Source: Lepisosteus oculatus (Eukaryota; Chordata; Actinopteri; Semionotiformes; Lepisosteidae). Taken from it: a stretch of DNA of 64,000 bases. Positions 1 to 9,439 of this stretch are shown here, in pieces. Under the pieces are notes generated by a model. That model was not told where the DNA came from. It made no database searches and worked only from the letters and a program-made list of their open reading frames with translations. Position numbers and translations under genes: made by a program. The stretch lies in contig NC_090708.1 of the NCBI RefSeq assembly GCF_040954835.1, positions 27,726,001 to 27,790,000 of the forward strand, in the 5' to 3' direction. Numbering within the stretch: position 1 is the stretch's first letter; every line of letters starts with the position of its first letter.

Positions 1-524
1 TGGGTGATGGGGGCAATGCGACTTCCAACTTACCCCTAGTGAGGCAATTACAGCCTGGCACACCTTCCCAGTGTAGTATGCCCCCAGATCAGTATCCAAG
101 GGACAGGGCAGTCCGTACCACGGGATAATCTTTGTCATACACTTGGGTATGTGCCAGCCCACATCACATCCTCATACAACCCCACATTCTTTACATTTGT
201 TCTAACCACTATTAAACATCTATTAAAGGCCTCAACCTGAATTTTCCCTTTTCCCCAATAGAGGTTTCACAGGGGTCTTAGACTCCCGCTCTCCCAGTGC
301 CGCTCGTCTGGCATCTGCATGGCTGTTACCTTGAGTTACTGGAATTCTTTATTTATTGTGTTATTTACACCTTACACAAGCTGCTTCTGTCGGCAGCTGT
401 AAAACTACAAATCAGTTCAGAGACAAGCCCAGTATTCTTAACTGGAGTACCTGCCATTGTGAGAGAATCCTATTTCTCCATAGCCATCCAGAATTGTGGC
501 CTAATGCAACAAATACATACATTA
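1..524 (-). pseudogene. Endogenous retrovirus pol remnant (RNase H end and integrase)
   Basis: Old retroviral pol sequence read on the minus strand and cut by the left window edge. Around positions 68-95 the minus strand reads DTDLGAYYTG, followed towards base 1 by HCPHHP, the pattern around the second catalytic aspartate of retroviral integrases. At about 294-343 it reads GNSHADARRAALG, like the end of a retroviral RNase H domain. Frames are broken by stops, so no protein can be made. The order (RNase H at higher, integrase at lower coordinates) fits a minus-strand provirus whose protease and RT remnants lie at 4605-5290 and whose 5' LTR is at 6541-6924. The transposon at 525-4604 separates the two parts. 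Env and the 3' LTR would lie outside the window. The retroviral assignment is firm; the genus is not determined. Confidence 0.72.
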
Positions 525-3500
525 CAGATGCAGCCATTCAAAATGCTCGGTAAATGCCTACCCGCAGGGCACCGCGGTAAGTGATTGGCTGGCCAAAATG
601 ACCGACAGGGGCACTCGTGGTGCATTGGTTGGTAGTGAAAAGATTTAATCATTTAATGTCTTTACTGTGCACATTTTAATCCGCTTAGTTTTGAATATTT
701 ATATGGAATTTTACCACTAAAGGGAAATTTTAGTAGCTGAGCATAAAAAGAAGAGGAGCATAACGCATCTGAAGGTCATAAACGATATTAATTTAGGAAC
801 ATAAACATTACTGTATGTACATAAACTGTTCTGTGTATGGCTGGTCTTGATAGTTTCAAAAAAAAATACACACCAGTCTTCCATTTCTCCCTAAACATTT
901 TAAGCATGAAAGTTTTATGAAACGGTACCCAAATATGTGATTGCTGTATAGAATTAATTTTAATTTTTAAAAATTAACATGAAAATTAAGCTGTTTACAT
1001 CTTCCGCCTGAGAACAGTCACCCGTTGCTACCCAACGCAGAAACACAGCCACTAACTAGCAAAGAGAGGACATTAGCTAGCCAATATGATAAAGAAATAA
1101 ATGATTATTTTGTTTATTGCTTTTGCACATTTATTTGAACATTTCCATCGATTGTACAAGCACTTGGAAACTGTCCAATCCCTAGTTCATCAGGCATTTT
1201 CTTTTACGCTGCGGGCATTTTCCTGGTCTGTGTCTTCTAGGATATAATGCCAGCGAACTCTTGTTTTTATGTCCACTATAACAGACAATCTCCTTTGCTT
1301 TCAACCGAGCGTTTAATAATTTCCTAAAATGAAAATGACTTACTTTATTTCACTCACGGGATCAATAAAAGTATCTATCATCTGTCTAAACAATGGGACA
1401 GAATTCTGGGGTCTCCCCATACCAGAGATTATGGTAGGGCTTCAGAATGGTGATTGGCTGACACCATCTGACACCCCTCTGATTGAAGAAAAAAGACGTG
1501 CTGGTTTGCTATACATACAGTACTGTACCAGGAAGAGGATTTCTTTCTGTTCGAAACGTGTATTTTAAAAGTTTAAGAAGTAAAAACCTTACAGCGTACA
1601 CAGATTTCGTCATCTTTGTCTTATGCATAATAATGTTCACCGCTCTGTCTAGCAAATTAATAATAAACTTTATTTTATATAGCGTTTTAAACGAATAAGT
1701 AATTAGATTGCTCATAAACCTAATCACTTGCTTTTTCTTTTTATTTAGGCTCAGATTTCAACTATAGATCGTATTATTAATAACCATAATAACAACCAAC
1801 CAACAAAAACAACCATATAAACATAATACCAACCAAAAACATAGATAACGACCACAATACAAAATCAAATATATCAAACCATTATACTCTCGCAAATTCC
1901 TCCAGTTATCATAATCCTGACCCTTATGCAAAACCAAACCCTCCTCCCATCCCAGTTTATCCTCTTTATCATCCTCAAAATCTACCTCGATTTTCAACTT
2001 AAAGCATTACTGCTTACTGGGTTTTTGAGGGGGGGGGGGTGTCTTTCGCTGGAAATCTCGCCTCCATCTACTTAACGAGTACAACCCCCTCTCTGCCGGA
2101 GTGCTGGCTGTGACGAATTAAACCGGTTTCACAGGTATTTTCAAAGTAGGAAGTACAGTGTTAAGTGGTAGCTGGGCTCCTCAATAGAATCGCTTTAACA
2201 TGCTAATACGTTGGTTTAACAGTCCGGGAGTGGCAAGCATCCAATGTCAACTCGACTCGATTGGAAGACAATGAACGTATTTTAGCCCTAAATGAATTAA
2301 TAGCAAACATGGTTTACATAAAATACATTTTTCCAAGAAAGTTTATGATAATACGATCTATAGTTGAAATCTGAGCCTAAATATAAAGGAAAAGCATTTT
2401 AGAGAGCAATCACGCTATGTTTATGTAGAAAAAGCGATTAGGTTTATGAGCAATCTAATTACTTATTCGCTTAAAACGCTATATTAAATAAATTTTATTT
2501 AGAGATGAATGATCAGTGTCGCAGTTTAAATAATTTTCATAGGAGGGCTTGGACAGATTCCAAGTGCATTTTTGCAATTTACGTTGCAATTTAGAGCTTT
2601 CTGGCAAGAGGAGACACCCAAATTATAATGTAACATGGCACCGTTTGTGCATGAACAAAGTTATACTGCAATTTTCCTTAGATACGCGATTAAAAAAAAA
2701 AATTTTGAATCCCCGGCGGAACACACTCCATAAGAATCAGCGCTTTTAAACAGTATATCGCTTTTAAACACGTATATTTAAACACACGTTTACGATTTAA
2801 ATCAAAAACGCGATTCAAATCAATATAAATGTTTATTTTGTAACGCATAGATGACTATTCATTGTTATTAAAAAGACTTAAATTCGATCATGTTGTGATA
2901 TTTAGAAATATAAATTTGTTTGGTGCGAGTCAGGTTTTATTTAATCTCTGACCAAGGGAAAAGTTTCATTTTTTCAAAGAAATGTTTGTTAAAAAATAAA
3001 GTCATAGTTCCATGGGATTCAATCACAGACCATGTGACATGGGAGTCAGGAAACTAACACACAGCGCCACCAGATTTGACAACGCTATAAAAACGCTATA
3101 AAATAATGTGACTAGGCACAGAACAAGTTTACAGCACAGTACAATAATAAATGCTGACCATGACTTTAGATGCATAAATTACCTTACACTCAATTTAAAC
3201 ACAAGCTGTCTTTAGCCCTCTAAGCTGGTTCATACAGAAATGTAGAGATTCAGGCTCAGAACACACAGCTTCATTAGCGAATACATATGCAGGACAACTA
3301 GAGAAGACGTTTTACAGAGGGTGGATTTTTAGAAACATCCCATCAGTGACATCACTGAAGTCAACTCCTAGGTACTGTAACTGTCGTGTGGATAGTCTCA
3401 CAAGAATCAGACAAAGGTTTAAGCATCGCTTGTTCTTGATAAAACTGCAAAAAAAATTAAACAACAACCCATAATGTACTTCTTTGCGGCTCTGTTTGCC

Positions 3501-4604
3501 CAAATCATATATTCACAACGTGAAATCTAGAAAATAATATTACGTAACCAAAATCCGCAATATGGAAACAGAACCTGTGTAATTGTTGATAGATGATGTA
3601 CTTGTAACATTTTTACAAGACGAACTACAACATTTAAAAAATGACTTGTATGTACTTGATATCTCTAATCAATCCACGGAGACATTGTTAAAAGCAGAGT
3701 CCCAGCACAAAATGAAACTAAAACGCATACCGTTTCGCGCTTCTTATTAGTTGCTCAAAAGTAATTTGACCGTATGAAATGCATAATTTAAACCTAGAAA
3801 CATATACGTGAGCAGTATTCACGCACTGTAGTATCGGTGTTAAGACATACCTCTCAAATACTGTAAATCAAGTTAAAAATATCTCAAGACCGATTCTGGT
3901 CATAATGAAACCATGTTTCGTGTATGTTTTCTTTAAAGTACCGAGACCAGCCATATACTGTATGTTTATGTTCCAAAATTAATATCGTTTATGGCCTTCA
4001 CACGCGTTGCAGTATGCTCCTATTCTTTTTATGCTCAGCTACTAAGATTTCCCTTCAGTGGTAAAATTAGATATGAATATTCAATACTTAAACGGGCACA
4101 GTTAAGACATTAAATATACATATACATACTGTATACAGTACAGTTTTCATACGGTAATATGTTTATGTTCCTAAATCAATCTCTTTTATGAGCATGTGAA
4201 AGGCATGGTGAATCGATTCTCAAAAATTACTGTACTTTGCATGATTGGAAACAAATGCGTGATTGCGAAATGCTGTGGTGTTACTTTTACAAAGACGGTC
4301 AATGAAAAAAAGAATGTTGACCAGGGCAATACTGTAAGTTTACACTTACAGCTTGTCCAAGGTCATTCATTATTAATACTATGAGTAATATCTTCGTTAA
4401 AGACTGATGGCCACAGCTCAAACATGAGAGGTTGAGCTTTATTAGCTCCACCTTGCGGAAATTCCGGATACTATTATTTTGCTTGCGGTATTATAGGAGA
4501 ATTTACGGTAACTCGCGGTATTTACCGGTAGCTTGCGGTAGACTGCGTACAGCGTACCGGAAAATAATGCGGTATCGCCCGCACATTTTGAATGGCTGCA
4601 TCTG
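525..4604. mobile_element. Large DNA transposon with inverted ends, no intact transposase
   Basis: The element starts with CAGATGCAGCCATTCAAAAT at 525 and ends with the reverse complement at 4604. It is flanked on both sides by TTA (522-524 and 4605-4607). Beyond the terminal repeat, longer inverted similarity links about 640-920 with about 3920-4110. A second internal inverted pair links about 1660-1775 with 2340-2510. The last 120 bases carry repeated CGGTA boxes. It contains an 11-G run (2029-2039) and a tRNA-like SINE remnant near 3000-3080. No open frame resembles a transposase; the short open frames here look random. Related ends recur at 30322, 36041, 23379, 37490 and 62260. A TTA duplication suggests a PIF/Harbinger-like element, but another copy supports only TA, so the superfamily is left open. 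It was inserted into the retroviral pol remnant. Confidence 0.7.
4484..4575. repeat. Phased CGGTA subterminal repeats
   Basis: CGGTA occurs at 4486-4490, 4506-4510, 4516-4520, 4526-4530 and 4536-4540, with a further copy at 4570-4574. The four central copies are exactly 10 bp apart. Subterminal repeats of this kind in other DNA transposons bind the transposase; that role is inferred here. Confidence 0.6.
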
Positions 4605-5290
4605 TTATATACATATACAGTAACCCTTTGTCCACACTTACATACAAAGGAATGGTTGATCCATCTGAGGAAACCCCAGTCTCAGCACCTGTAAGAGAGC
4701 TTGTTTCAAATTATTACAGGCGGCTTTTGCTGCGGGAACCAAGGCAATCTTGTCCTTGTACTGCACTCCCCCCTTAAGCAGATCTGTTAAGAGTTGTGCT
4801 CACCCAGTAAAAACATTGGCCCTGTTAAAATTTCACAATGCTAGACATAAAAAGGCCTTATCATAACTGCTTCTATTAGACAGTCTTAAGCTGAAGCAAC
4901 TCAGACTTGTGGGTTTCCTCGTCAGGGGAAGCACTCAGAATACCATCAACATACTGAGTGATCACAGTCAGTTGAAACCACGTGATACCCTGTTCTGGAT
5001 AGTCATTCTTTTTAATGCATAATATTCCAACCCAATAGAACTGGGATAAAACCACCCATTAAAATCTGGTACTCGGCAAGTAAAACTTGCTGCCCCAATA
5101 CTCCTGTGGCCTCCTGCCGTCTTCCCATATACATTACTCTATAGCACACTGTTGAACAGAGGAGTGAAACAAGCATGACAGTAGTGCTCCAGTATCCCCT
5201 AACAGAGAAACCAACACTCCATTAACAGTACATTTTTATCCACTGGACTGGGACAGACTTAGGGAGGCTACAAGGGATTTACAGGATCTA
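4605..5290 (-). pseudogene. Endogenous retrovirus protease/RT remnant
   Basis: This is the right-hand part of the provirus split by the 525-4604 transposon. On the minus strand, 5185-5198 encodes GDTGA followed by LLS, the retroviral aspartic-protease active-site pattern. At 4942-4953 the strand reads YVDG, followed by ILSASPDEETH. This matches the RT palm motif but with the second catalytic aspartate replaced by glycine. At about 4620-4660 it reads PLYVSVDKG, as in the region after the RT. Protease and RT motifs are much closer together than in an intact pol, so a large internal deletion is inferred, and several stops break the frame. It cannot encode active protease or RT. Confidence 0.7.
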
Positions 5291-5740
5291 ATTGTTAGGT
5301 AAACAGATCTTCTCACAAGACTTCGGATCTCGTCTCGCCCTTTGGATTGTTTGCTATCATTGCCTGTTTTGGATTTGACCCTGTAGCTCTCTTTTCGACT
5401 ACAATTCTGTCTCACGTTTTGGATTGTTCGCCACCAGTGCCTTTACCGGATCTCGACTTACCTTCGCCTTCGGACTACGGCTCAGCTCCTGGATTTGCTC
5501 GGTACGTTTACTTACCTCCCTGCGACTCCTGCATCTGCATCGGATCCTTTTCACCTCTACAGAGCATCGTTACAGCTTTGACTTGAAAAACCTGTGCATT
5601 CCTGCACTCATTCAGCCAAGGACATCTGTTACCTCCAGATTTAAATGCCTCTCAGAGACTTTAGAGAGGACTTACACCGCACTGTTCACAGGTAAAGAAC
5701 GAGACCTCGAAAACCCCCTTTCTTGATCAGTAATTCACCA
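5291..5740 (+). repeat. Unidentified LTR-like or retroelement-leader fragment
   Basis: A GC-richer patch with repeated TTTGGATTGTT-like phrases and a CTGCATCGG stretch. It resembles in style the R/U5 part of the gypsy LTR at 24861-25377 and the patch at 10108-10400. It sits where the gag of the surrounding provirus should be, in the opposite orientation, so it is probably a later insertion. No termini were found. The open frames over it (up to 100 codons) show no known domain. Confidence 0.3.
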
Positions 5741-6021
5741 TCCCCAGAATGCCAGCATCGCTGCTTTTGCCCCGGGGTGGATTTACACACTGAGCTCAAT
5801 CAGGGCGATTCTCGGGTCTCAACGTCCTTTAAATCCTGCTACTTAATGCTTTGCTCTTTTATTATGAGGTGTATTTATGTTAGTGTCGTGCGTGTGTATA
5901 TGTATTTCACAAACAAGGAAAACACCAAAAACATACGTATATATATATCTCCTACTTCTGTTTCCTTTAAAACAAAAAACCACGCCACACCAATCCGTGC
6001 ATGATCAAGGCGTAGCTAATC

Positions 6022-6240
6022 TCAGGACCCCGGGCGCAATTAAGGCCCACACTAATCCTGGATTATACGTGCATTTAATGCACCACTCAGCTCCAGAACC
6101 CCGGGCGCAATTAAGGCCCACACCGATCCTGAGCCTCAGAACTCCGGGCGCAATTAAGGCCCACACCAGTCCTGAACTTCGCAGTAAAGGTCCAAAACCT
6201 GTTCAAAAACTCCACGCGAAATTAAGGCATACACCAGCTT
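6022..6240 (-). repeat. Degenerate minisatellite in the retroviral leader
   Basis: CCGGGCGCAATTAAGGCCC occurs at 6030-6048, 6101-6119 and 6144-6162, with a degraded fourth copy near 6212-6228. Each is followed by a similar CACACC(A/T) phrase. Copy spacing is about 71, 43 and 68 bp. It lies between the primer-binding site and the lost gag of the minus-strand provirus. Confidence 0.65.
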
Positions 6241-6447
6241 CGAACGCCTGTACACAATACGGCGGACCGCCTGCCAGACCAAATTCTGGGCTTACAGCAA
6301 ACAACCTATTACATACACCGGTGTCTTCCCCGGCCAGAGGAATACAGGAACTCACGTTTACTCCGTCATCTCAGGCGATTCTCGCAGGGAGCAGAGACTT
6401 CCCAATCGGTCAGAGAGAGTCGGGACTTTTTTTTTTAAAAGAGGAGT

Positions 6448-6453
6448 CCTTAC
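6448..6453 (-). promoter_or_regulatory. Candidate retroviral leader splice donor
   Basis: The minus strand reads AGAG then GTAAGG about 80 nt after the LTR end, a strong donor match in the position where retroviruses keep their major splice donor. The downstream acceptor and env would be off-window. Confidence 0.45.
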
Positions 6454-6515
6454 CTCTTAGTAATGTAAGCGCTGACCGTCTCTCCTGCCAATGGGAAGTT
6501 CTGCGCCTTCTGGAG

Positions 6516-6533
6516 CATCCGCCAACTACGCCA
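6516..6533 (-). promoter_or_regulatory. Retroviral primer-binding site
   Basis: Seven bases after the LTR end the minus strand reads TGGCGTAGTTGGCGGATG. The initial TGG pairs with a tRNA CCA end, as expected for a tRNA-primed LTR element. I did not identify the tRNA. Confidence 0.55.
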
Positions 6534-6540
6534 AATTTGT

Positions 6541-6924
6541 TGTAACAGAAGGAATAAGGTTCTTAATCCCAAGATGAAGTAAAACAGATGAGTTTATTGC
6601 ATGCAAGGAACAATAAAGCCGAAGTCTTGTTTCCCGCAAGAAACAACAAAACCGAAGTATTGTTCGATGTGCCGGTACAAACTTTTAGGTTATATAGTCC
6701 TTGCTTGCTGCTTCAGACGTCATTCGATGTTATGGTAAGGGGGGGGCTCATGGTATTTGACCAGTTAAAAGGCCCTGGCCAAATGGTCAGTTTAAGATTA
6801 TGCCCCCAGGGGGTTCCTTGCTCGCATCTGGAATCCTTATCAGTTAACCCCCTTTCCTGCCATAAACCCCTGTTGCTTAGAAGTCTAATTTTCAGGCAGA
6901 ACTGACTTATTAACCCTTTTAACA
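6541..6924 (-). mobile_element. Endogenous retrovirus 5' LTR
   Basis: On the minus strand the block begins TGTTAAAAGG (6924) and ends CTGTTACA (6541), with the standard TG...CA ends. It contains a TATA box CTATATAA at 6690-6697 and an AATAAA signal at 6593-6598 in the expected order U3-R-U5. The PBS and a splice donor follow at lower coordinates. Its outer edge abuts LINE sequence at 6925, so the provirus integrated into an older LINE. No 3' LTR is in the window, so target duplications cannot be checked. Confidence 0.75.
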
Positions 6925-7365
6925 TCTTGTGTCTTACTTCAGTGTCAAACAGTCTGTAGCTGTGGTGTGTGGTGTCTTTGATGATGCTTAGAGCTTTCCT
7001 TAAGCACTGTCTGTCATAAATGTCCTGGAAGGATGGGAGAGCAACCCCGGTGATGGACTGGGCAGTTTTCAACACCAGCTGTAGGGCTTTACAGTCAGCA
7101 ATACTGCAGTTGCCATAGCACACTGTGATGCAATCTGTCAGTGTGCTTCAATACAGTGTGCTGTATTGCATCTGTAAACGTTAGTGAGGATCTGGGGATG
7201 TATCTTAGCCTTCTTCAACTGTCTTAGGAAGAAGAGGCGCTGTTGTGCTTTCTTAATCTGACAGGTGGCGTTGAAAGACCCTTTTCACTTCAGTCCCGTT
7301 GATGTGGATAGGGGCATGATAGTTTTGCAGTTTTCTGAAATCAACGATCAGCTCCTTGGTTTTGC
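6925..7365 (-). pseudogene. CR1/L2-like LINE reverse transcriptase, 3' part
   Basis: The minus strand encodes degraded non-LTR reverse transcriptase. From high to low coordinates it reads SKTKELIVDFRK near 7330-7365, then a segment with YGNCSIADCKALQ and LVLKTAQSITG near 7050-7125, then DIYDRQCLRKALSIIKD and HHSYRLF near 6950-7030. This order is that of the thumb and C-terminal part of CR1/L2/Rex1-type RTs. A deletion and stops separate the first two blocks. The upstream continuation is at 7776-7985; a later repeat insertion splits them. The retroviral LTR at 6541-6924 cuts its 3' end. Non-functional. Confidence 0.75.
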
Positions 7366-7775
7366 TAATAATAATAATAATAATAATAAATAATTATAAT
7401 TGCTTACACTTATATACCGCTTTTCTGGACACTCCACTCAAAGCGCTTTACAGGTAATGGGGACTCCCCTCCACCACCACCAATGTGCAGCATCCACCTG
7501 GATGATGCGACAGCAGCCATAGTGCACCAGAACGCTCACCACACATCAGCTATCAGTGGGGAGGAGAGCAGAGTAATGTAGCCAATTCATAGAGGGGGAT
7601 TATTAGGAGGCCATGATTGGTAAGGGCAAATGGGAAATTTGGCCAGGACGCCAGGGTTACACCCCTACTCTTTTTGAGAAACACCCTGGGATTTTTAATG
7701 ACCACAGAGAGTCAGGACCTCGGTTTTACGTCTCATCCGAAGGATGGCTCTTGTTTACAGTATAGTGTCCCCATC
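7366..7775 (-). repeat. Dispersed retroposon-like repeat with (ATT)n tail, inserted in LINE
   Basis: The plus strand starts with an AAT microsatellite (7366-7388), then a segment related to the common 3' tail containing AAAGCGCTTT, then a long non-coding body. Read on the minus strand it is a retroposon with a (TTA)n tail. About 290 bases of the body recur at 42260-42470 (for example CCAGGACGCCAGGGTTACAC). It interrupts the LINE RT exactly between NSLTLN and SKTKEL. I cannot name the family from sequence alone. Confidence 0.65.
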
Positions 7776-7985
7776 TAATGTTGAGGGTGAGACTGTTGTC
7801 TTCACACCATGCTATAAGGAGATTGATGTCCTCCCTGTAGGCCCTCTAATCATTGTCTGTGATCAGACCTACATCTGTGGTGTCATTGGCAAACTTGATG
7901 ATTTTACAGTCTTACAGTCTTGGGTGTAGAGGGAGTAGAGCAATGGGCTAAGTACACACCTACACACCCCTGGTGTGTTTCAGAG
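7776..7985 (-). pseudogene. LINE reverse transcriptase, palm motif region
   Basis: The minus strand reads KIIKFANDTTDVGL, then a stop, then YREDINLLIAWCEDNSLTLN. FAND stands where non-LTR RTs have the FADD catalytic motif, so one catalytic aspartate is lost. It continues, after the inserted repeat, into 7365 and below. The upstream endonuclease part is absent: 5'-truncated or eroded. Confidence 0.7.
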
Positions 7986-8304
7986 GACGTGGTCCTATAA
8001 GGGTTGGTGTGCTGATTATCACTACATCAGAATACCTGTTTTATAACTACTCCTGGTGTTTCGGGATCCCAGGACACATGGTTTGGGTCTTGTATTCAAA
8101 AGTGCTTACAACAGTGTCTAAGGTTTATTCACGTGTTCTATTCTCTCAGAATATGTACATGATTGATTTGAAGTTCAGGTTACCCTCCAACACCATATGA
8201 GTGACATAACCACATAGTAAAAGATATTACAGTAAGTCACATAACCGCTAAATGACTGGATATCTCACATTTAATATCATATCAAAATAATTTTATTTCT
8301 ACAT
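7986..8304. other. Intergenic sequence downstream of OR1
   Basis: AT-rich sequence between the LINE remnant and the OR1 poly(A) signal. No coding or repeat signature was recognised. Part of it corresponds to the equivalent flank below OR2 (about 15360-15500). Confidence 0.5.
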
Positions 8305-8310
8305 TTTATT
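8305..8310 (-). terminator. OR1 poly(A) signal
   Basis: AATAAA on the minus strand about 200 bases after the OR1 stop codon. The same signal sits in the same context below OR2 (15503-15508), so it is conserved between the paralogues. Confidence 0.55.
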
Positions 8311-8512
8311 AAACAATCAAATGTAGGAAATAATGTGTTATTTTCTTATATTTTGACATGCCTTCCAAGGTAATATTACTTTTTTTATTTTACCACGTGG
8401 TTGTCAGTAAAATGTTATCTGTGATTCTTCACTTGAATTATAATTTGAATTATTATAATGTGTCTTATAATCTTGTTCTGACAATATTCTGTGCATGATG
8501 TTGTAAAGGAGC

Positions 8513-9439
8513 CTATATCCTCAAGTATCTGTGAGCAGCTGCCTTGATATTTTCATTCCTTAAGCTGTAAATAATAGGGTTAACCAATGGAGTGAGAAAA
8601 TAGTACACTGCACCAATGACGATGTGCCCATCAGGAGGAATACTTTTCACTCTTAATCCAATATACACCAGAGTACCAGAAGCATAGTACAGGAAGACCA
8701 AAACTATGTGTGAAGAGCACATTGAGAAGGCCTTCTTACGGCTCTCCACAGTTTTCATCTTTACCACTAACCATACAATTCTGAAGTAAGACCACAGGAC
8801 AAATGGAACAGGAATGTAAACTACAACCATGGCAAGACTCAAAGCAAGGTTCAACTGTGCTGTGACATCACCACAAGCTAAAGACATTACAGTGGGGTAG
8901 TCACAAACAATGTGCAGGATGAGGTTTGAGCTACAAAATGGCAAAGTGCTTGCCAGTACGACAGATGTTAAGGGAATGATGAATCCCATAAACCAGACTG
9001 AGGACATCATTGTAATACAGACCTTACTGCTCATGATGTTATTATAATGTAGAGGTTTCACTATAGCAACATAACGGTCATAAGCCATGACTGCAAGAAG
9101 GAATACTTCAACAACTGCAAATGTAGTAAAAAAATATATTTGTGCAAAACAACCTGAAAAGGATATGGTCTTATCATGACTCGAAAGAACTACTAACAAC
9201 TTAGGTAGGAGAGTAACTACTGTTAGTACACCTAAGACAGCCAAGTTCCAGAGGAAGAAGTACATGGGTGTGTGGAGTCGATGATCTAGGGAAATTAACA
9301 CCATGATGAGTAGATTACCCAGGAAGGTGGCCAGGAGGAGGATGAGGAAGAAGATGAAGAGAGCAGAGTTGTGCTCCTGCAGGCCTGGCAATCCCATGAT
9401 GATGAACTCAGAATGCAGGGTGACATTGGTTCGTCCCAT
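8513..9439 (-). CDS. Olfactory receptor (OR1), intact coding exon
   Basis: A complete seven-helix odorant receptor of 308 residues from the ATG at 9439. An upstream TTG extends the frame six codons but is not a likely start. Hallmarks: an N-terminal glycosylation site NVT at residue 5, GNLL in helix 1, LHTPMYFFL at the first inner loop, MAYDRYVAIVKPLHY at the end of helix 3, KAFSMCSSH in helix 6 and PLVNPIIYSLRN in helix 7, plus the extracellular cysteines before helix 3 and in the second outer loop. The length is normal for the family, and the protein would sit in the ciliary membrane of olfactory neurons, coupling to a G protein. The ligand is unknown. The coding exon has no intron; a non-coding first exon is predicted at 11441-11497. 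OR2 at 15685 is a close tandem paralogue in the same orientation. Confidence 0.93.
   Translation of the reverse strand: MGRTNVTLHSEFIIMGLPGLQEHNSALFIFFLILLLATFLGNLLIMVLISLDHRLHTPMYFFLWNLAVLGVLTVVTLLPKLLVVLSSHDKTISFSGCFAQIYFFTTFAVVEVFLLAVMAYDRYVAIVKPLHYNNIMSSKVCITMMSSVWFMGFIIPLTSVVLASTLPFCSSNLILHIVCDYPTVMSLACGDVTAQLNLALSLAMVVVYIPVPFVLWSYFRIVWLVVKMKTVESRKKAFSMCSSHIVLVFLYYASGTLVYIGLRVKSIPPDGHIVIGAVYYFLTPLVNPIIYSLRNENIKAAAHRYLRI

Noticed and set aside
517..4612. An 8-bp target duplication that would make the large transposon a hAT element
   Set aside because: The eight bases on each side do not match; only TTA is shared.
5877..6545. A 222-codon open frame on the plus strand
   Set aside because: It runs antisense over the minisatellite and retroviral leader; its apparent amino-acid repeats simply reflect the DNA repeat.
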